DNA of 64,000 nucleotides from Halorussus limi (GCF_023238205.1 NZ_CP096659.1:3365626-3429625), one strand, 5' to 3'. Shown: positions 53,763 to 63,067, counted from the first letter of the stretch. Numbers and translations: made by a program. The notes: a model not told the origin generated them from the letters alone.

Positions 53763-54506
53763 TCACATGTACATCCGGTCCTCGGGGCCGCCCTCGTCTG
53801 CGCGCTCCGAGAGGCGTTCGGCGAGACCCTCGTAGTAGCCCTGTATCTCGGCGGCGAACTCCTCCAATGGTCCGGTGTCCACGTCGAGGTCGTAGACGCG
53901 TTGGGTCGCGTCGAGGAGTCGAATCGCGGCCTCCACGTCCGGGGCCTGCGCGTGGACCGGCGTCACGAGCGTCGCGGTCCGGAGGTCCGACTCCATGCCG
54001 CGGGCCACGAGTTCGGCGTTCACGCCGTCGAGGAACCCGCGACCCATCGCCGGAATCTCGACGTCGGCGAGTCGGCGGTCCCGGTAGTCGTCGGTGGCGA
54101 CGTAGAACACCTCGTGCTCCTCGGGCGCGTGGGGAATCGTGACGCCGTTGAGGACCGTAACCTCCTCGATACCCTCGGCCTCAGTCCACTCCAACACGGC
54201 CTCGCCGAACTGTTGGGCGGCCCACGCCGGGACGAACAGTTCGCCGACGAGGACCGAGAGGCCCGCGCCTTCGTGGGAGAAGACGCGGGTGTGGTGGCGC
54301 GGTTGACCGTTCTCGAAGGGCGTGATGGCCGGGAGTTGGTCGGCCGTGATGTGGCCGACTTCCTCGAAATCCAAGTGGTCAACGAGGTAGTCCACCGCGG
54401 TCAGGCCCGCCAGCCCGGACTGAGAGAACCCGGCGACGAGAGTCTCTTGAAGGTCGTGAGCGTCGATTTCGAACGAAGTGCCTATCGAGCGCGGTTCTCT
54501 ACTCAT
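53763..54506 (-). CDS. PAC2-family protein (proteasome assembly chaperone-like)
   Basis: A 247-aa protein starting MSREPRSIGTSFEIDA (ATG at 54506). The PAC2 pattern is seen in LVAGFSQSGLAGLTAVDYLV, RVFSHEGAGLSVLVGELFVP and GVTIPHAPEEHEVFYVAT. PAC2-family proteins are homologous to eukaryotic proteasome-assembly chaperones; the archaeal function is not settled. The open frame upstream overlaps the divergent mechanosensitive channel's promoter and is not used. Confidence 0.9.
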   Translation of the reverse strand: MSREPRSIGTSFEIDAHDLQETLVAGFSQSGLAGLTAVDYLVDHLDFEEVGHITADQLPAITPFENGQPRHHTRVFSHEGAGLSVLVGELFVPAWAAQQFGEAVLEWTEAEGIEEVTVLNGVTIPHAPEEHEVFYVATDDYRDRRLADVEIPAMGRGFLDGVNAELVARGMESDLRTATLVTPVHAQAPDVEAAIRLLDATQRVYDLDVDTGPLEEFAAEIQGYYEGLAERLSERADEGGPEDRMYM

Positions 54507-54675
54507 GGACACACGTACACGAAAGCGGTCCTTAGGTCTTTTCGGGGTCGCCCGGACGCTATTCAGTGCGGGGCCCTGTCCGGTGGCGAGAGTGTGGCGG
54601 TCCACCGAGGGGCCGCGAGCGACCTTCGCTCCGTCGGGCGAAAGCGTTTTGCCAACTCCGGGAAAGGTTGGAGTC

Positions 54676-55614
54676 ATGGTCACGGTCGCCGAGGCTATCG
54701 ACCGGCTCTTGGAAACCTACAGGAGCCTCCCCGGTTCGAACTACGTCGACGCCACGCTAATTCTCGTAGTCGCGTGGTTCGGGAGCCGACTGCTGATACG
54801 GTTTCTGGGTCGGCCCATCGCCCGGCGGTTCCAACGCCCGAGCCTGACGAAGACGATTCTCAGCGGGATTCGGGCCATCGTGATGGTCCTCGCGGCGTCG
54901 GTCGCCGCGAACCAAGTCGGGTTCAAAGCGGGCGACATCCTGCTGTCGGTCACGGTGTTCTCCGCGGTCCTCGGTCTCGTCCTCGCGCCCATCATCGGGA
55001 GCGTCATCAACGGCCTGTTCCTGCTCGCCGACCAGCCGTACGAAGTCGGAGACATGATAAAACTCGTGGACCGGAACCAGCGGGGCTACGTCGAGGATAT
55101 CACGCTCCGCTACACCAAGATTTTCACGCTCGAAAACACCTTCCTCGTGATTCCCAACTCGAACATGCGCGACCGGGACGTCATCAACTACTCGGCGGAG
55201 GACACCCGGTCGCGGCTCTCGCTCCAACTCCTCGTGACCTACGAGGGCGACCTGAAGCAGGCCCGCGCAATCTTGGAGCGGGCGGCCCGCGAGACGAACG
55301 AGGTCGTCGAGGGCGGTCCGGACATCCGCATCGGGAGCGCGCGCTACCCCTCCGCGCCCGTCGCGTACATCAAGGACTACGCCGACCACGGCGTCCTGCT
55401 GGAGTTGCGCTACTGGGTGAAAGACCCCTACTACGTCGGCCGGGTCGAGTCGAAGATACAGGAGCGCGTCTGGGACCAACTCGACGCCGCCGACGTGGAA
55501 ATCGCCTACCCTCACAGCCATCTCGTCTTCGACGAGACCAGCGGCACCGCCAGCGTGGAAGTCACCGAGAGCGAGCGCCGGACCCGCCCCGAGGAGTTCG
55601 ACGCGCCGGACTGA
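54676..55614 (+). CDS. Small-conductance mechanosensitive channel (MscS family)
   Basis: Releases osmolytes when the membrane is stretched. The 312-aa protein (ATG at 54676) has two or three N-terminal helices, then the pore/TM3 segment around VFSAVLGLVLAPIIGSVING and the beta domain start DQPYEVGDMIKLVDRNQRG, with FLVIPNSNMRDRDVINYS of the MscS vestibule. The C-terminal ~40 residues are acidic. A typical osmotic-stress protein for halophiles. Convergent with the USP gene, 4 bp between the stops. Confidence 0.93.
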   Translation: MVTVAEAIDRLLETYRSLPGSNYVDATLILVVAWFGSRLLIRFLGRPIARRFQRPSLTKTILSGIRAIVMVLAASVAANQVGFKAGDILLSVTVFSAVLGLVLAPIIGSVINGLFLLADQPYEVGDMIKLVDRNQRGYVEDITLRYTKIFTLENTFLVIPNSNMRDRDVINYSAEDTRSRLSLQLLVTYEGDLKQARAILERAARETNEVVEGGPDIRIGSARYPSAPVAYIKDYADHGVLLELRYWVKDPYYVGRVESKIQERVWDQLDAADVEIAYPHSHLVFDETSGTASVEVTESERRTRPEEFDAPD

Positions 55615-55618
55615 CTAC

Positions 55619-56038
55619 TCACCTTCCGTCGCCGACCGTGAGGACTTCGGCGTCGAGTTTCGCGCGGAGGTAGCCCTCGATGTCGGGGTCGGAGGTCAGC
55701 TTTCGGAGCATGCGCCGCCAGCGCCCGGCCTGTTTGTGGCCGATGACGACCACGTCGGCCCCCTCGGCCGCGACCTCTTCGAGGATGGTCTCCTCGACCA
55801 GAAATCCCTCGCGGACGACGTATCGGGCGCGGGGGACTCGGCCGAACTCCTCTTCGACCGCGCGTTTCAGTCCGGCGCGCGACACCTCTCGCCCGCGATG
55901 GTAGAGGTTGACGTGCAGGACGGTCAGCGCCGCGTCGCGCTCTTCCGCGACGCGGATGGCCTCCGCGAGCGTCCGCTCGGAGTGGTCGGTCAGCGGATAC
56001 CTGACGGGGACGACGACGCGAGTCACGGTTCGGGCCAC
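55619..56038 (-). CDS. Universal stress protein (UspA fold)
   Basis: A 139-aa single UspA domain. VTRVVVPVRYPLTDHSERTL begins the fold, and GADVVVIGHKQAGRWRRML is close to the ATP-binding GxxGx(9)G(S/T) motif, though the final GS/T is not perfect. The Gly in GHKQAGRW fits. Its role is unknown; such proteins respond to stress. It is followed 15 bp later on the same strand side by the end of the 5'-nucleotidase gene. Confidence 0.85.
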   Translation of the reverse strand: MARTVTRVVVPVRYPLTDHSERTLAEAIRVAEERDAALTVLHVNLYHRGREVSRAGLKRAVEEEFGRVPRARYVVREGFLVEETILEEVAAEGADVVVIGHKQAGRWRRMLRKLTSDPDIEGYLRAKLDAEVLTVGDGR

Positions 56039-56053
56039 GCCGTCCGGCCCCTT

Positions 56054-57439
56054 CTACCTCTCGGTCGCTCCCGTTTCAGTGCCGCCTGTAACCGCCGTTA
56101 CTCGACCTTCGAGTTCGGGCGCGACGCCGTTCTCGCGGGCGTACTCGACCAGCACGTCGTACTGAACGCCGGCGGTTTCGACCCGGTGAGCCTCCCGGAG
56201 CGAGGGGAACTCGTCGTCGGTGTGGAGGACGTAGTCGGAGAGCGCGACCGAGTAGGTCCGGTCGTCGGCCAGCGGTTCGCCGCCGACCCGCACCGACTCG
56301 ACGCTGTGGCGTTCGGGGTCCCACGCGACGGTCGCACCGCTGACCTGCGCGTGCCACCAGCCCCGTTCCGCGAACCCGAGGCCGGGGCTCGCGGCCCACT
56401 CGAAGGCGTCACGGAGCGCGGTCCCCGGCACTTCGGCGACCACCACGCGCTCCTCGAACGGGGTGACGCTCACGAGGTCCGCGGCGGTAATCTCGCCGCT
56501 CAGGGCGTCGCCGGTCCGGACGCCACCGCTGTTCTGGAGTCCCACGTCGGCGCCGGTCTCCCACCGGTAGGCGTCGGCGACGAAGTTGCCGAGTCTCGAC
56601 TCGCCGCCGAACAGCGTCGTCTCCGCCCGGTCGATGGGGTCGGCGACGGTGCCGACCACGTCGTTCAGACCGGTCTCGGCGAGTCGGTCGGCCATCGCGT
56701 CGGCGACACCCTCGTGGAGCGGTGCGTCGGCGACCCGGTGGCGGGTCCCGTTGCCGGTTTCGAGGTCCACTTCGACGACGACCGACCCGCCGTCGCCGGG
56801 CCGGGTCAGCAGGGTGCCCGCCACTCGGTCGCACCGCTCGGTCGGGACGTGGCCGCCGAGGATGGCGTCGGCCTCGACTTCGCGCGCGAGTTCCTCGTCG
56901 CGCCGGCCGAGGTGCGAGAGGACGACGCTGTAGTCCGCGTCGAGGTCGGCCAGCGCGTCGCGGGCGGCCGCGATTGGGTCGCCGAACTCGATGTCGGTCG
57001 CCTCGGGGTTTATCGACCCGGTTCGCGCGGTCGTGACGCCGACGACACCGACGGTCGCGCCGTCGGCTTCCACGACCGTCGCGGGGACGACCCCGGCGTC
57101 CGCTCCGAACCGCGACCCGGACTCGCGGTCGCGCCAGACGTTGGCGCTGACCCACGTCTGGGGCGAGTCGGCGACGAGTTCCCGGAGCGCCGACGGACCG
57201 TGGTCGAACTCGTGGTTGCCGAACGTCTCCACGTCCGGTTCGACGGCGTCGAACAAATCGAGGGCCTGCGCGCCGTCTTCGACCAGCGCGAGGACGCCCG
57301 GCGAGGTGTTGTCGCCCGACCCCGCGAGGACGGCGTCGTCGGCGTCCAACTCCCGGAGGAGTCCGGCGAGTCGGCCCGCGCGCTCGGGGGTGTCGTAGAC
57401 GTTCTCCACGTCGGAGTAGTGGACGAGACGGGGAGCCAT
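56054..57439 (-). CDS. 5'-nucleotidase/metallophosphoesterase (UshA type)
   Basis: A 461-aa bifunctional-type phosphatase. N-terminal metal sites: HYSDVENVYD (variant of DxH), GSGDNTSPG, TFGNHEFDHGPS and ILGGHVPTE; the C-terminal 5'-nucleotidase domain has LQNSGGVRTGD and the substrate loop SVTPFEERVVV. No signal peptide is visible, so it may be cytoplasmic, unlike secreted UshA. It probably dephosphorylates nucleotides or NAD intermediates. Position 1 is unusual: the first motif starts HYSD rather than HTND. Confidence 0.92.
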   Translation of the reverse strand: MAPRLVHYSDVENVYDTPERAGRLAGLLRELDADDAVLAGSGDNTSPGVLALVEDGAQALDLFDAVEPDVETFGNHEFDHGPSALRELVADSPQTWVSANVWRDRESGSRFGADAGVVPATVVEADGATVGVVGVTTARTGSINPEATDIEFGDPIAAARDALADLDADYSVVLSHLGRRDEELAREVEADAILGGHVPTERCDRVAGTLLTRPGDGGSVVVEVDLETGNGTRHRVADAPLHEGVADAMADRLAETGLNDVVGTVADPIDRAETTLFGGESRLGNFVADAYRWETGADVGLQNSGGVRTGDALSGEITAADLVSVTPFEERVVVAEVPGTALRDAFEWAASPGLGFAERGWWHAQVSGATVAWDPERHSVESVRVGGEPLADDRTYSVALSDYVLHTDDEFPSLREAHRVETAGVQYDVLVEYARENGVAPELEGRVTAVTGGTETGATER

Positions 57440-57524
57440 TTGTTCGGCGTTGCGAGCGCCACGGTATGACTCCTTCGAGACGAGGTCAGTACGCCTAAAC
57501 GCCCGGACCGCCTACTCGTGGCCG

Positions 57525-57764
57525 ATGGACGCGACCACGACGACAGACGGCCGGACGGTGTACGTGGCCCGCGGGGAGGGCGACCGCGGGTCGAAGGGAC
57601 AGTTCTTCGTCGTCTACGGCGACGAGGCCCGCGAGAACCGGTACGGCTACCTCTGTGGCAACTGCGAGCGAATCGACAACGCGATGGACCCGATGGGCCG
57701 CATCGAGTGCAACGTCTGCGGGAACGTCCGGAAGCCGACCGAGTGGGACGCGGCCCACGAGTGA
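57525..57764 (+). CDS. DUF5816-like zinc-ribbon protein
   Basis: A 79-aa protein starting MDATTTTDGRTVYVARGEGD (ATG at 57525). Two Cys pairs, CGNCERID and CNVCGNVRK, are spaced 22-24 residues and should bind zinc. The sequence matches the DUF5816 group of small haloarchaeal proteins. A nucleic-acid or protein contact role is likely; function unknown. Divergent from the nucleotidase by 85 bp. Confidence 0.88.
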   Translation: MDATTTTDGRTVYVARGEGDRGSKGQFFVVYGDEARENRYGYLCGNCERIDNAMDPMGRIECNVCGNVRKPTEWDAAHE

Positions 57765-57806
57765 GGCGGCCACTCGACTTTTGTCAGCGATTCCCTAACG
57801 TCCACC

Positions 57807-58340
57807 ATGACCGACGTACGAGAGGAGGTAGTCGAGGAACTCGACAGCCACAGCGAGACGCTCACGTTTCCGGAGTTCGTCCAGACTATCGAGGCCCACC
57901 ACCGAGACGAGGGTCGGGGAATCGACCGGGACCTGCTCGCGGCGTACGCCGACGCCGTCTACTTCGACGTCGACCTCGACGCGGTGGACGAGCGAGTGAC
58001 CGACAGCGAGGAGTGGGAGGAGGGCGGGCGACTCTACGACCTCGGCGACGGCCGACTCAGCGCCTACCCGGCCGACTGGCACGAGTCGATTTCCGACAGC
58101 GGCGACATCCGCGACGTGATAGCAGTGATACAGGACGAAGTCACCGAGGCGGAGGGCGACCAGCGAGAGGCGGTCACCGAGGAACGGGGCGTTCCCCAAC
58201 CGAAGGTGCTGCGAGTGGCCCAGACCGTCGCGGGCATCGACAACGAGACCGCCCGCGAGCGTATCAAGGAACTCCGCGAGAACGACGAGATAGAGGAGTT
58301 CGCCTCGCAACACCGGGACCCGACCATTCGACTCCGGTGA
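57807..58340 (+). CDS. Haloarchaeal protein of unknown function
   Basis: A 177-aa very acidic protein starting MTDVREEVVEELDSHSETLT. The C-terminal third (VLRVAQTVAGIDNETARERIKELREND) looks like a helical, winged-helix-like tail. No metal or membrane feature is seen. It is in the same direction as the DUF5816-like and following small genes and may be co-transcribed with them. Confidence 0.8.
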   Translation: MTDVREEVVEELDSHSETLTFPEFVQTIEAHHRDEGRGIDRDLLAAYADAVYFDVDLDAVDERVTDSEEWEEGGRLYDLGDGRLSAYPADWHESISDSGDIRDVIAVIQDEVTEAEGDQREAVTEERGVPQPKVLRVAQTVAGIDNETARERIKELRENDEIEEFASQHRDPTIRLR

Positions 58341-58384
58341 CTCGCAAGAAAGTTTATTACCTACTCCGTGGTAGGGTCAGTCGG

Positions 58385-58705
58385 ATGGCTACTGTTAGCA
58401 CACCGCCCACCGACCAAGCGAAGACGATCTTCGACGAGTTGGGCTACACCGTCTCCGGCGACGGCGAGGAGTTCCGCGCCGAGCGAAAGTGGCGAGTCGT
58501 CCGCGTCAGCGCCGTAACCGGTTCGGACGAGACGCCGGACGACGGCGACCTTCGATGCTTCGTTACCTGGAACGAGTATGCCTCGGAACTCCGTAACCGA
58601 CTCCGGCGGACAGACCCGGAGTACGAGTGGGCGATAATCGGCGTCCGAGAGGGCGGCGACTACGAAGTCCTTCGCGCACCGCCGAGCGCGGCACCAGCGG
58701 TCTGA
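58385..58705 (+). CDS. Small haloarchaeal protein (DUF7116-like)
   Basis: A 106-aa protein starting MATVSTPPTDQAKTIFDELG (ATG at 58385); GTTTATTAC about 28 bp upstream is a good TATA box. The body ERKWRVVRVSAVTG ... LRCFVTWNEYASELRNRL is a small alpha/beta domain. Members of this haloarchaeal group are uncharacterised. The C-terminal tail is Ala/Pro-rich. Confidence 0.8.
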   Translation: MATVSTPPTDQAKTIFDELGYTVSGDGEEFRAERKWRVVRVSAVTGSDETPDDGDLRCFVTWNEYASELRNRLRRTDPEYEWAIIGVREGGDYEVLRAPPSAAPAV

Positions 58706-58795
58706 GACGCGTCCCGATTCTCGCGCCGGACCCCCGGCGCACCGTTTCGACGCTCCCCGTAGTCCGACCGACGGTCCGACGGACGGGCTTTGCAG

Positions 58796-59986
58796 TTACT
58801 GCTCGCCGAGTTTCCGGGCCGTCGCGGCGAGTCCGGCCTCCACGTCCACGTCCGCGCCCTGCTCGGAGAGCGCGTCGCCGAGCGCGGCCATCAGGTACGA
58901 CACCGTCTCGGCGCGCGAGGAGTAGCCCATACAGCCGATGCGGAAGATGTCGCCCTCCAAGTCGCCGAGACCGGTGGCGATTTCGAGGTCGTACTGGTCG
59001 AGGAGGTAGCTCGTCACGTCGGTGTCCGTCACGCCGTCGGGCACCCGGACCGCGTTGAGACTCGGGAGCCAGTAGTCGTCGGGCGCGTTCATCTCCAAGC
59101 CCATCGCCTCGACGCCCGCCTTGAGCGCGCCGGCGTTCTCGCGGTGGCGCTCCCACCGGTCTTCGATTCCCTCCTCGGCGACGAGGCGGAGCGCCTCGCG
59201 GAGCGCGTAGACGTTCGTGATGGGCGCGGTGTGGTGGTACGAGCGGTCGTCGCCCCAGTAGCCTTCGAGCAGCGAGAGGTCGAGATACCACGACCGGGCG
59301 TCCTCCTCGCGCGAGAGGACTTTGTCCATCGCGCGGTCGTTGAGCGTGAGCGGGGCCGCGCCCGGCGGACACGAGAGGCACTTCTGGGGGCCGGAGTAGG
59401 CCACGTCGATGCCCCACTCGTCGACCTTCAGTTCCACGCCGCCTAACGAGGTGACGGTGTCGGCAATGACGATGGCGTCGTGGTCGTGGGCCACGTCGGT
59501 CAGTTCCGGCACCTGCGGCTGGAGGACGCCGGTGCTGGTCTCGGCGTGGACGAACCCGAACACGTCCGGTTGATGCTCGTCCATCGCCGCGGCCACGTCG
59601 GCGGGGTCCAGCGGTTCGCCCCACGGCGCGTCCACGTGGACGACTTCGCCGCCCGCGCGGGTCGCCATCTCCTCCATTCGGCCGCCGAAGTAGCCGTTAG
59701 TCGGGACGAGCATCGTGTCGCCCGGTTCCACGACGTTGCCGATGGCGGCCTCCATCGCGGCCGACCCGGTGCCCGAGACCGGAATCGTCCACTGGTTGTC
59801 GGTCCGGAAGGTGTACCGCAGGAGGTCTTGGACCTCGTTCATGATTTCGATGAACGAGGGGTCGAGGTGGCCGACCAGCGGCGTACTCATCGCGCGAAGC
59901 ACCCGCGGGTGGACCTCGCTCGGCCCGGGACCCATCAGCGTCCTGTCCGGCGGTGTCAACTCGCCAACGTCCGGTTTCTCTACCAT
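58796..59986 (-). CDS. Serine-pyruvate/alanine-glyoxylate-type aminotransferase
   Basis: A 396-aa fold-type I PLP aminotransferase. It starts MVEKPDVGELTPPDRTLMGP; the PLP Lys is K202 in SGPQKCLSC, and SGTGSAAMEAA binds the cofactor phosphate. The family makes glycine or serine from glyoxylate/hydroxypyruvate with alanine or serine as donor, and some members make purine or methionine-pathway compounds. TATA-like GGTTTAAGTC is about 28-34 bp before the ATG. Confidence 0.93.
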   Translation of the reverse strand: MVEKPDVGELTPPDRTLMGPGPSEVHPRVLRAMSTPLVGHLDPSFIEIMNEVQDLLRYTFRTDNQWTIPVSGTGSAAMEAAIGNVVEPGDTMLVPTNGYFGGRMEEMATRAGGEVVHVDAPWGEPLDPADVAAAMDEHQPDVFGFVHAETSTGVLQPQVPELTDVAHDHDAIVIADTVTSLGGVELKVDEWGIDVAYSGPQKCLSCPPGAAPLTLNDRAMDKVLSREEDARSWYLDLSLLEGYWGDDRSYHHTAPITNVYALREALRLVAEEGIEDRWERHRENAGALKAGVEAMGLEMNAPDDYWLPSLNAVRVPDGVTDTDVTSYLLDQYDLEIATGLGDLEGDIFRIGCMGYSSRAETVSYLMAALGDALSEQGADVDVEAGLAATARKLGEQ

Positions 59987-60642
59987 GTCGCGTGGTATCT
60001 ACCCGAAATGACTTAAACCGTTTCACCCCGGAAATCGGATTATCCGGTCGTTTCGGACGGTGCGTCGGCTCGTAACCCGGCGTTGTCCGAGTCCGAACGA
60101 GCGACAGTCGGGTAAACACGGCGTTTCGATTCGCGAACGGATAGAACGGTCACCTCGGTTTATTCCGATGTCTGGCCTACGAGATGACGCCCAGACGGAC
60201 GCGACGGGGGCGCGTTCGACGGGCGAGAATTTCAAACGGCACGACCGGACCCGCGGGGGACCGCGGGCGCGACCGACGAACGGCCACGACTGAAGCCCGT
60301 ACGAGGGTCACACCAAACGGGGGGAGGTTGGTTCGACCCCGTGCGGGCACGACGCTACTGCCCGACCGAGGGCGGCCGAGTCTCGGTCGCGACCGCTTGC
60401 GCGGCGTCCCGAGCCGTCTTTCCGACGCGGTGGGCGGGGGTTTCCGTCCGACCGACGCTCGGTTTTTCGCACTGAATACGTCACCATCTCCGAGACGCTT
60501 CTCCGTCGTTCGACGACGAATCGGCGTCACGGGGCGTCGAGTCAGCCCGAACTGCGCCAGTTGAGAGTCCGCCGCTCGGAAATTGACATCCCGTAGCAGA
60601 CGGGGAGACGCTTATATCGCCCGAGCGCCAACGGTCGTACCC
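59987..60642. other. 656-bp GC-rich intergenic region, no supported gene
   Basis: Between two outward-facing genes. Its open frames on both strands (for example 60184-60564 plus and 60177-60530 minus) are Arg/Thr-rich and match no family, so I treat them as chance. A perfect 8-bp inverted repeat CGACCGAG / CTCGGTCG (60363-60370, 60382-60389) and GC-rich palindromic stretches suggest structure. CGGTTTATTCCG (60157-60168) could be a TATA box for a plus-strand RNA. I could not match it to RNase P RNA or 7S RNA motifs. Confidence 0.5.
60611..60618 (+). promoter_or_regulatory. TATA box for the YdjM-like gene
   Basis: CTTATATC lies 25-32 bp before the ATG at 60643, fixing that start. Confidence 0.65.
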
Positions 60643-61629
60643 ATGATGGTCGGGCACGCGATGGTCGCGTTCGCAATCGCGACCGCCGTCGCGGGGCGGC
60701 GGTGGTCGAGCGAGCGCGCCCTCGCATTCGGCGTGGTGGCTGGCGCGTTCGCGGCAGTCCCGGACGTGGACATGCTCTACGCGGTCGTCGGCCTCGCGCA
60801 GGTCGGTCTCGCGGGCGTCTGGACCATGACCGACGCGTTCTGGGACAGTTCCCACCTCGTCCACCGCGCCGTGACCCACTCGCTGGTCGTCGGCGTCGTC
60901 GCCGCCGCGGCGGTCGCGGCCAGCGTCGCGGGGCGCGAGTCCGCCGACGCCGAGACACCGCGCTCGCTCGCCCGGTGGTCTCGCCTGCTCGCGGCCGCGC
61001 TCGTGGCGGGCCTGACCGCCGTCGCCGTCGCCGAGAGCGGCCTGCTCGGCGGCGGCGTGATGCTCGCGTTCCTGCTCGCCGGTCTCGCCGTCGGGGCGGT
61101 CGCGGCGCGCCGGACCGACCTCGGCCCGCGGGAACTGCTCGCCGCGGCGCTGGTCGGCCTGCTCTCCCACCCGTTCGGCGACCTGTTCACCGGTTCGCCG
61201 CCGCGGTTTCTCTACCCGCTGGACCTCCGCCTGCTGACCGAGCGCGTCGTCCTGCTCGGCGACCCGACGCTCAACCTGCTCGCAGTGTTCGGCATCGAGT
61301 TGGCGACGATTTGGCTCGCGGGGTACGTCTACCTGCGCGCCACCGACCGGCGGGTCCTCTCCCACGTGGACACCCGCGCCGCGTTCGGCGCCGCCTACGC
61401 CCTCGCGGCGGTGACGATGCCCGCGCCGACGCTCGACGTGTCCTACCACTTCGTGTTCTCGATTCTGGCGGTCGGCGCAGTCGGGTTCGCGCCGAACCTC
61501 CTCCGGTCGCGGTCGGTGCTGTCGGCGGAGCACCACGAGGCCGTGACGTGGGCGCTGACCGGGCTAACCGCGGTTTCGGTCGCGGCGCTGACCTACACGC
61601 TGGTCTATCTGACCTATCCCTTCGCGTGA
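60643..61629 (+). CDS. YdjM/DUF457-like membrane metal-dependent hydrolase
   Basis: A 328-aa polytopic membrane protein starting MMVGHAMVAFAIATAVAG. The family metal-ligand pattern is visible: GHAMVAF, AVPDVDMLYAV and HLVHRAVTHSL, then a further LLSHPFGDLF. About nine hydrophobic segments. Its substrate in archaea is unknown; bacterial YdjM is LexA-controlled. It is well separated from the following membrane-protein pair by a repeat region. Confidence 0.85.
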   Translation: MMVGHAMVAFAIATAVAGRRWSSERALAFGVVAGAFAAVPDVDMLYAVVGLAQVGLAGVWTMTDAFWDSSHLVHRAVTHSLVVGVVAAAAVAASVAGRESADAETPRSLARWSRLLAAALVAGLTAVAVAESGLLGGGVMLAFLLAGLAVGAVAARRTDLGPRELLAAALVGLLSHPFGDLFTGSPPRFLYPLDLRLLTERVVLLGDPTLNLLAVFGIELATIWLAGYVYLRATDRRVLSHVDTRAAFGAAYALAAVTMPAPTLDVSYHFVFSILAVGAVGFAPNLLRSRSVLSAEHHEAVTWALTGLTAVSVAALTYTLVYLTYPFA

Positions 61630-61690
61630 GAGGTCAGGGGTCGCGGTGCCGCGACCCCCGAACCACGCCGCGTTCCGTTTTGAACCTCGG

Positions 61691-61786
61691 CTTCCACACT
61701 CGGCCCGACGCGCTGACTTCCGTATCGAGACTCGACGCGCCGACTTCTACACCGAGACCCGACACCCCGACTTTCATATCGGGGCG
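61691..61786. repeat. Degenerate 27-bp tandem repeat upstream of the membrane-protein pair
   Basis: Three and a half units start at 61691, 61717, 61744 and 61771, each beginning CTTCYRYAYC or CTTTCATATC and most containing GAGACYCGACRC. The last partial unit includes the TATA-like TTTCATATC used for the 61803 gene. In the frame of that gene they would read as a 9-residue repeat, but the leaderless promoter makes this unlikely. It lies between the YdjM-like stop and 61803. Confidence 0.8.
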
Positions 61787-61802
61787 CTGTCTACGGAGCG
61801 AC

Positions 61803-62411
61803 ATGGCACGCCGCACGGGCGGACTCGACCAAGTCGTGGAGGACGAGCGCGTGAACGCCGGCATCGGGTGGGCGCTCGTCGCGTTCCTCGCGCTGGTCTC
61901 GGTCGAGGAGGTACTCGACGGCAACCTCCTGTGGGCCGGATTCACCGCGTCAGTGGGAGCGCTGGCGCTTGTCCCTACGGTCGCCAAGCGCGACTGGACC
62001 GTCATGCTCCCGTGGGAGGTGTTGGCGCTCTCGGCGCTCTCCATCCTCGGACGGGCGGTGGCGACGCTCCCGTCGGCCTCGCGGGTGACAGCCTACCTCT
62101 CGGTCGCGGCGCTGGCGCTCGTCGTCGCCGTCGAGTTACACGCCTTCACGCCCGTCAAGATGACCGACTGGTTCGCGGTGCTGTTCGTCGTCGTCGCCAC
62201 GATAGCGACGGCGGGCGTCTGGGCGGTCGTCCAGCACCTCTCGGACGTTTACTTGGGTACGGCGTTCCTCCAGAGCGAGACGCGACTCATGTGGGACTTC
62301 GTGGCCGCCACCGTCATCGGCGCGATGGCGGGCGTCGTCTTCGAGTGGTACTTCAGGCGGTTCGCACGCGTCGAGACGCGCCTGCCGGACGAACACGGTG
62401 AGCGGCTATGA
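61803..62411 (+). CDS. Membrane protein, first of a related pair
   Basis: A 202-aa protein starting [20 protein letters not shown] (ATG at 61803, with TTTCATATC at 23-31 bp). Six hydrophobic segments follow, ending [19 protein letters not shown], which resembles the [10 protein letters not shown]-type end segment of its neighbour. It overlaps the next gene by 4 bp (ATGA), so the two proteins are likely made together. No catalytic motif is seen. Confidence 0.75.
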   Translation: MARRTGGLDQVVEDERVNAGIGWALVAFLALVSVEEVLDGNLLWAGFTASVGALALVPTVAKRDWTVMLPWEVLALSALSILGRAVATLPSASRVTAYLSVAALALVVAVELHAFTPVKMTDWFAVLFVVVATIATAGVWAVVQHLSDVYLGTAFLQSETRLMWDFVAATVIGAMAGVVFEWYFRRFARVETRLPDEHGERL

Positions 62412-63067
62412 GGGTCCGCGACCGACTCCACATCTCCGAGCGCCGCCAGACGCAGGTGACGCGCGCGATGGAGGTCGGACTCGTCGTCGTCCTCCTCGCG
62501 GGACTCTACCGCCGGAACGTCGGCGTCGTGGTCAACTCGGCCATCGCGCTCGCGGTCACGTTCCTCCCCGCGATGCTCGAACGGGACTACGACATCCCGA
62601 TGGACGCCGGTCTCACGCTCTGGATTACGGCCGCGGTGTTCCTCCACGCGGTCGGCACTCTCGGACCGTACCAGAGCGGCATGACCGTGATGGGAGTCGC
62701 GTGGGACAACGTGACCCACACGCTCTCGTCGTCGCTCGTGGCGGCTATCGGCTACGCGACGACCCGCGCGCTCGACGAACACACCGAGGACATCTACTTC
62801 CCGCCGCGGTTCACCTTCGTCTTCATCCTCCTGTTCGTCCTGGCGTTCGGCGTCGTCTGGGAGGTCATCGAGTTCGCGGTCGCTGGCGCGGCCTCGATTA
62901 TCGGGAGCGACTCGGTCCTGACCCAGTACGGACTGGAGGACACGATACGCGACCTCATGTTCGACACGGTCGGGGGCGTCCTCGTCGCGGTCTGGGGCAC
63001 GGCCTACCTCTCGGACGTGGTCGGTGCGCTCACCGACCGCCTCGACGGGCGGGGTCGGACGGAGTAG
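62408..63067 (+). CDS. DUF2238/YjdF-like membrane protein, second of a related pair
   Basis: A 219-aa protein starting [16 protein letters not shown] with six hydrophobic segments. [22 protein letters not shown] and [10 protein letters not shown] plus [15 protein letters not shown] fit the DUF2238 (YjdF) pattern. Both pair members may form a hetero-complex. The function is unknown. Confidence 0.75.
   Translation: MRVRDRLHISERRQTQVTRAMEVGLVVVLLAGLYRRNVGVVVNSAIALAVTFLPAMLERDYDIPMDAGLTLWITAAVFLHAVGTLGPYQSGMTVMGVAWDNVTHTLSSSLVAAIGYATTRALDEHTEDIYFPPRFTFVFILLFVLAFGVVWEVIEFAVAGAASIIGSDSVLTQYGLEDTIRDLMFDTVGGVLVAVWGTAYLSDVVGALTDRLDGRGRTE

Noticed and set aside
60320-60345. tRNA T-arm-like GGTTCGACC
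   Set aside because: No acceptor stem, D-arm or anticodon arm can be found at the right spacing.
60184-60564. 126-aa plus-strand Arg-rich frame in the 656-bp gap
   Set aside because: More than a quarter Arg/Thr with no conserved pattern, and a similarly long frame exists on the other strand, as expected for random GC-rich DNA.
59987-60642. RNase P RNA or 7S RNA
   Set aside because: The conserved core motifs I know for these RNAs are not visible in either strand.
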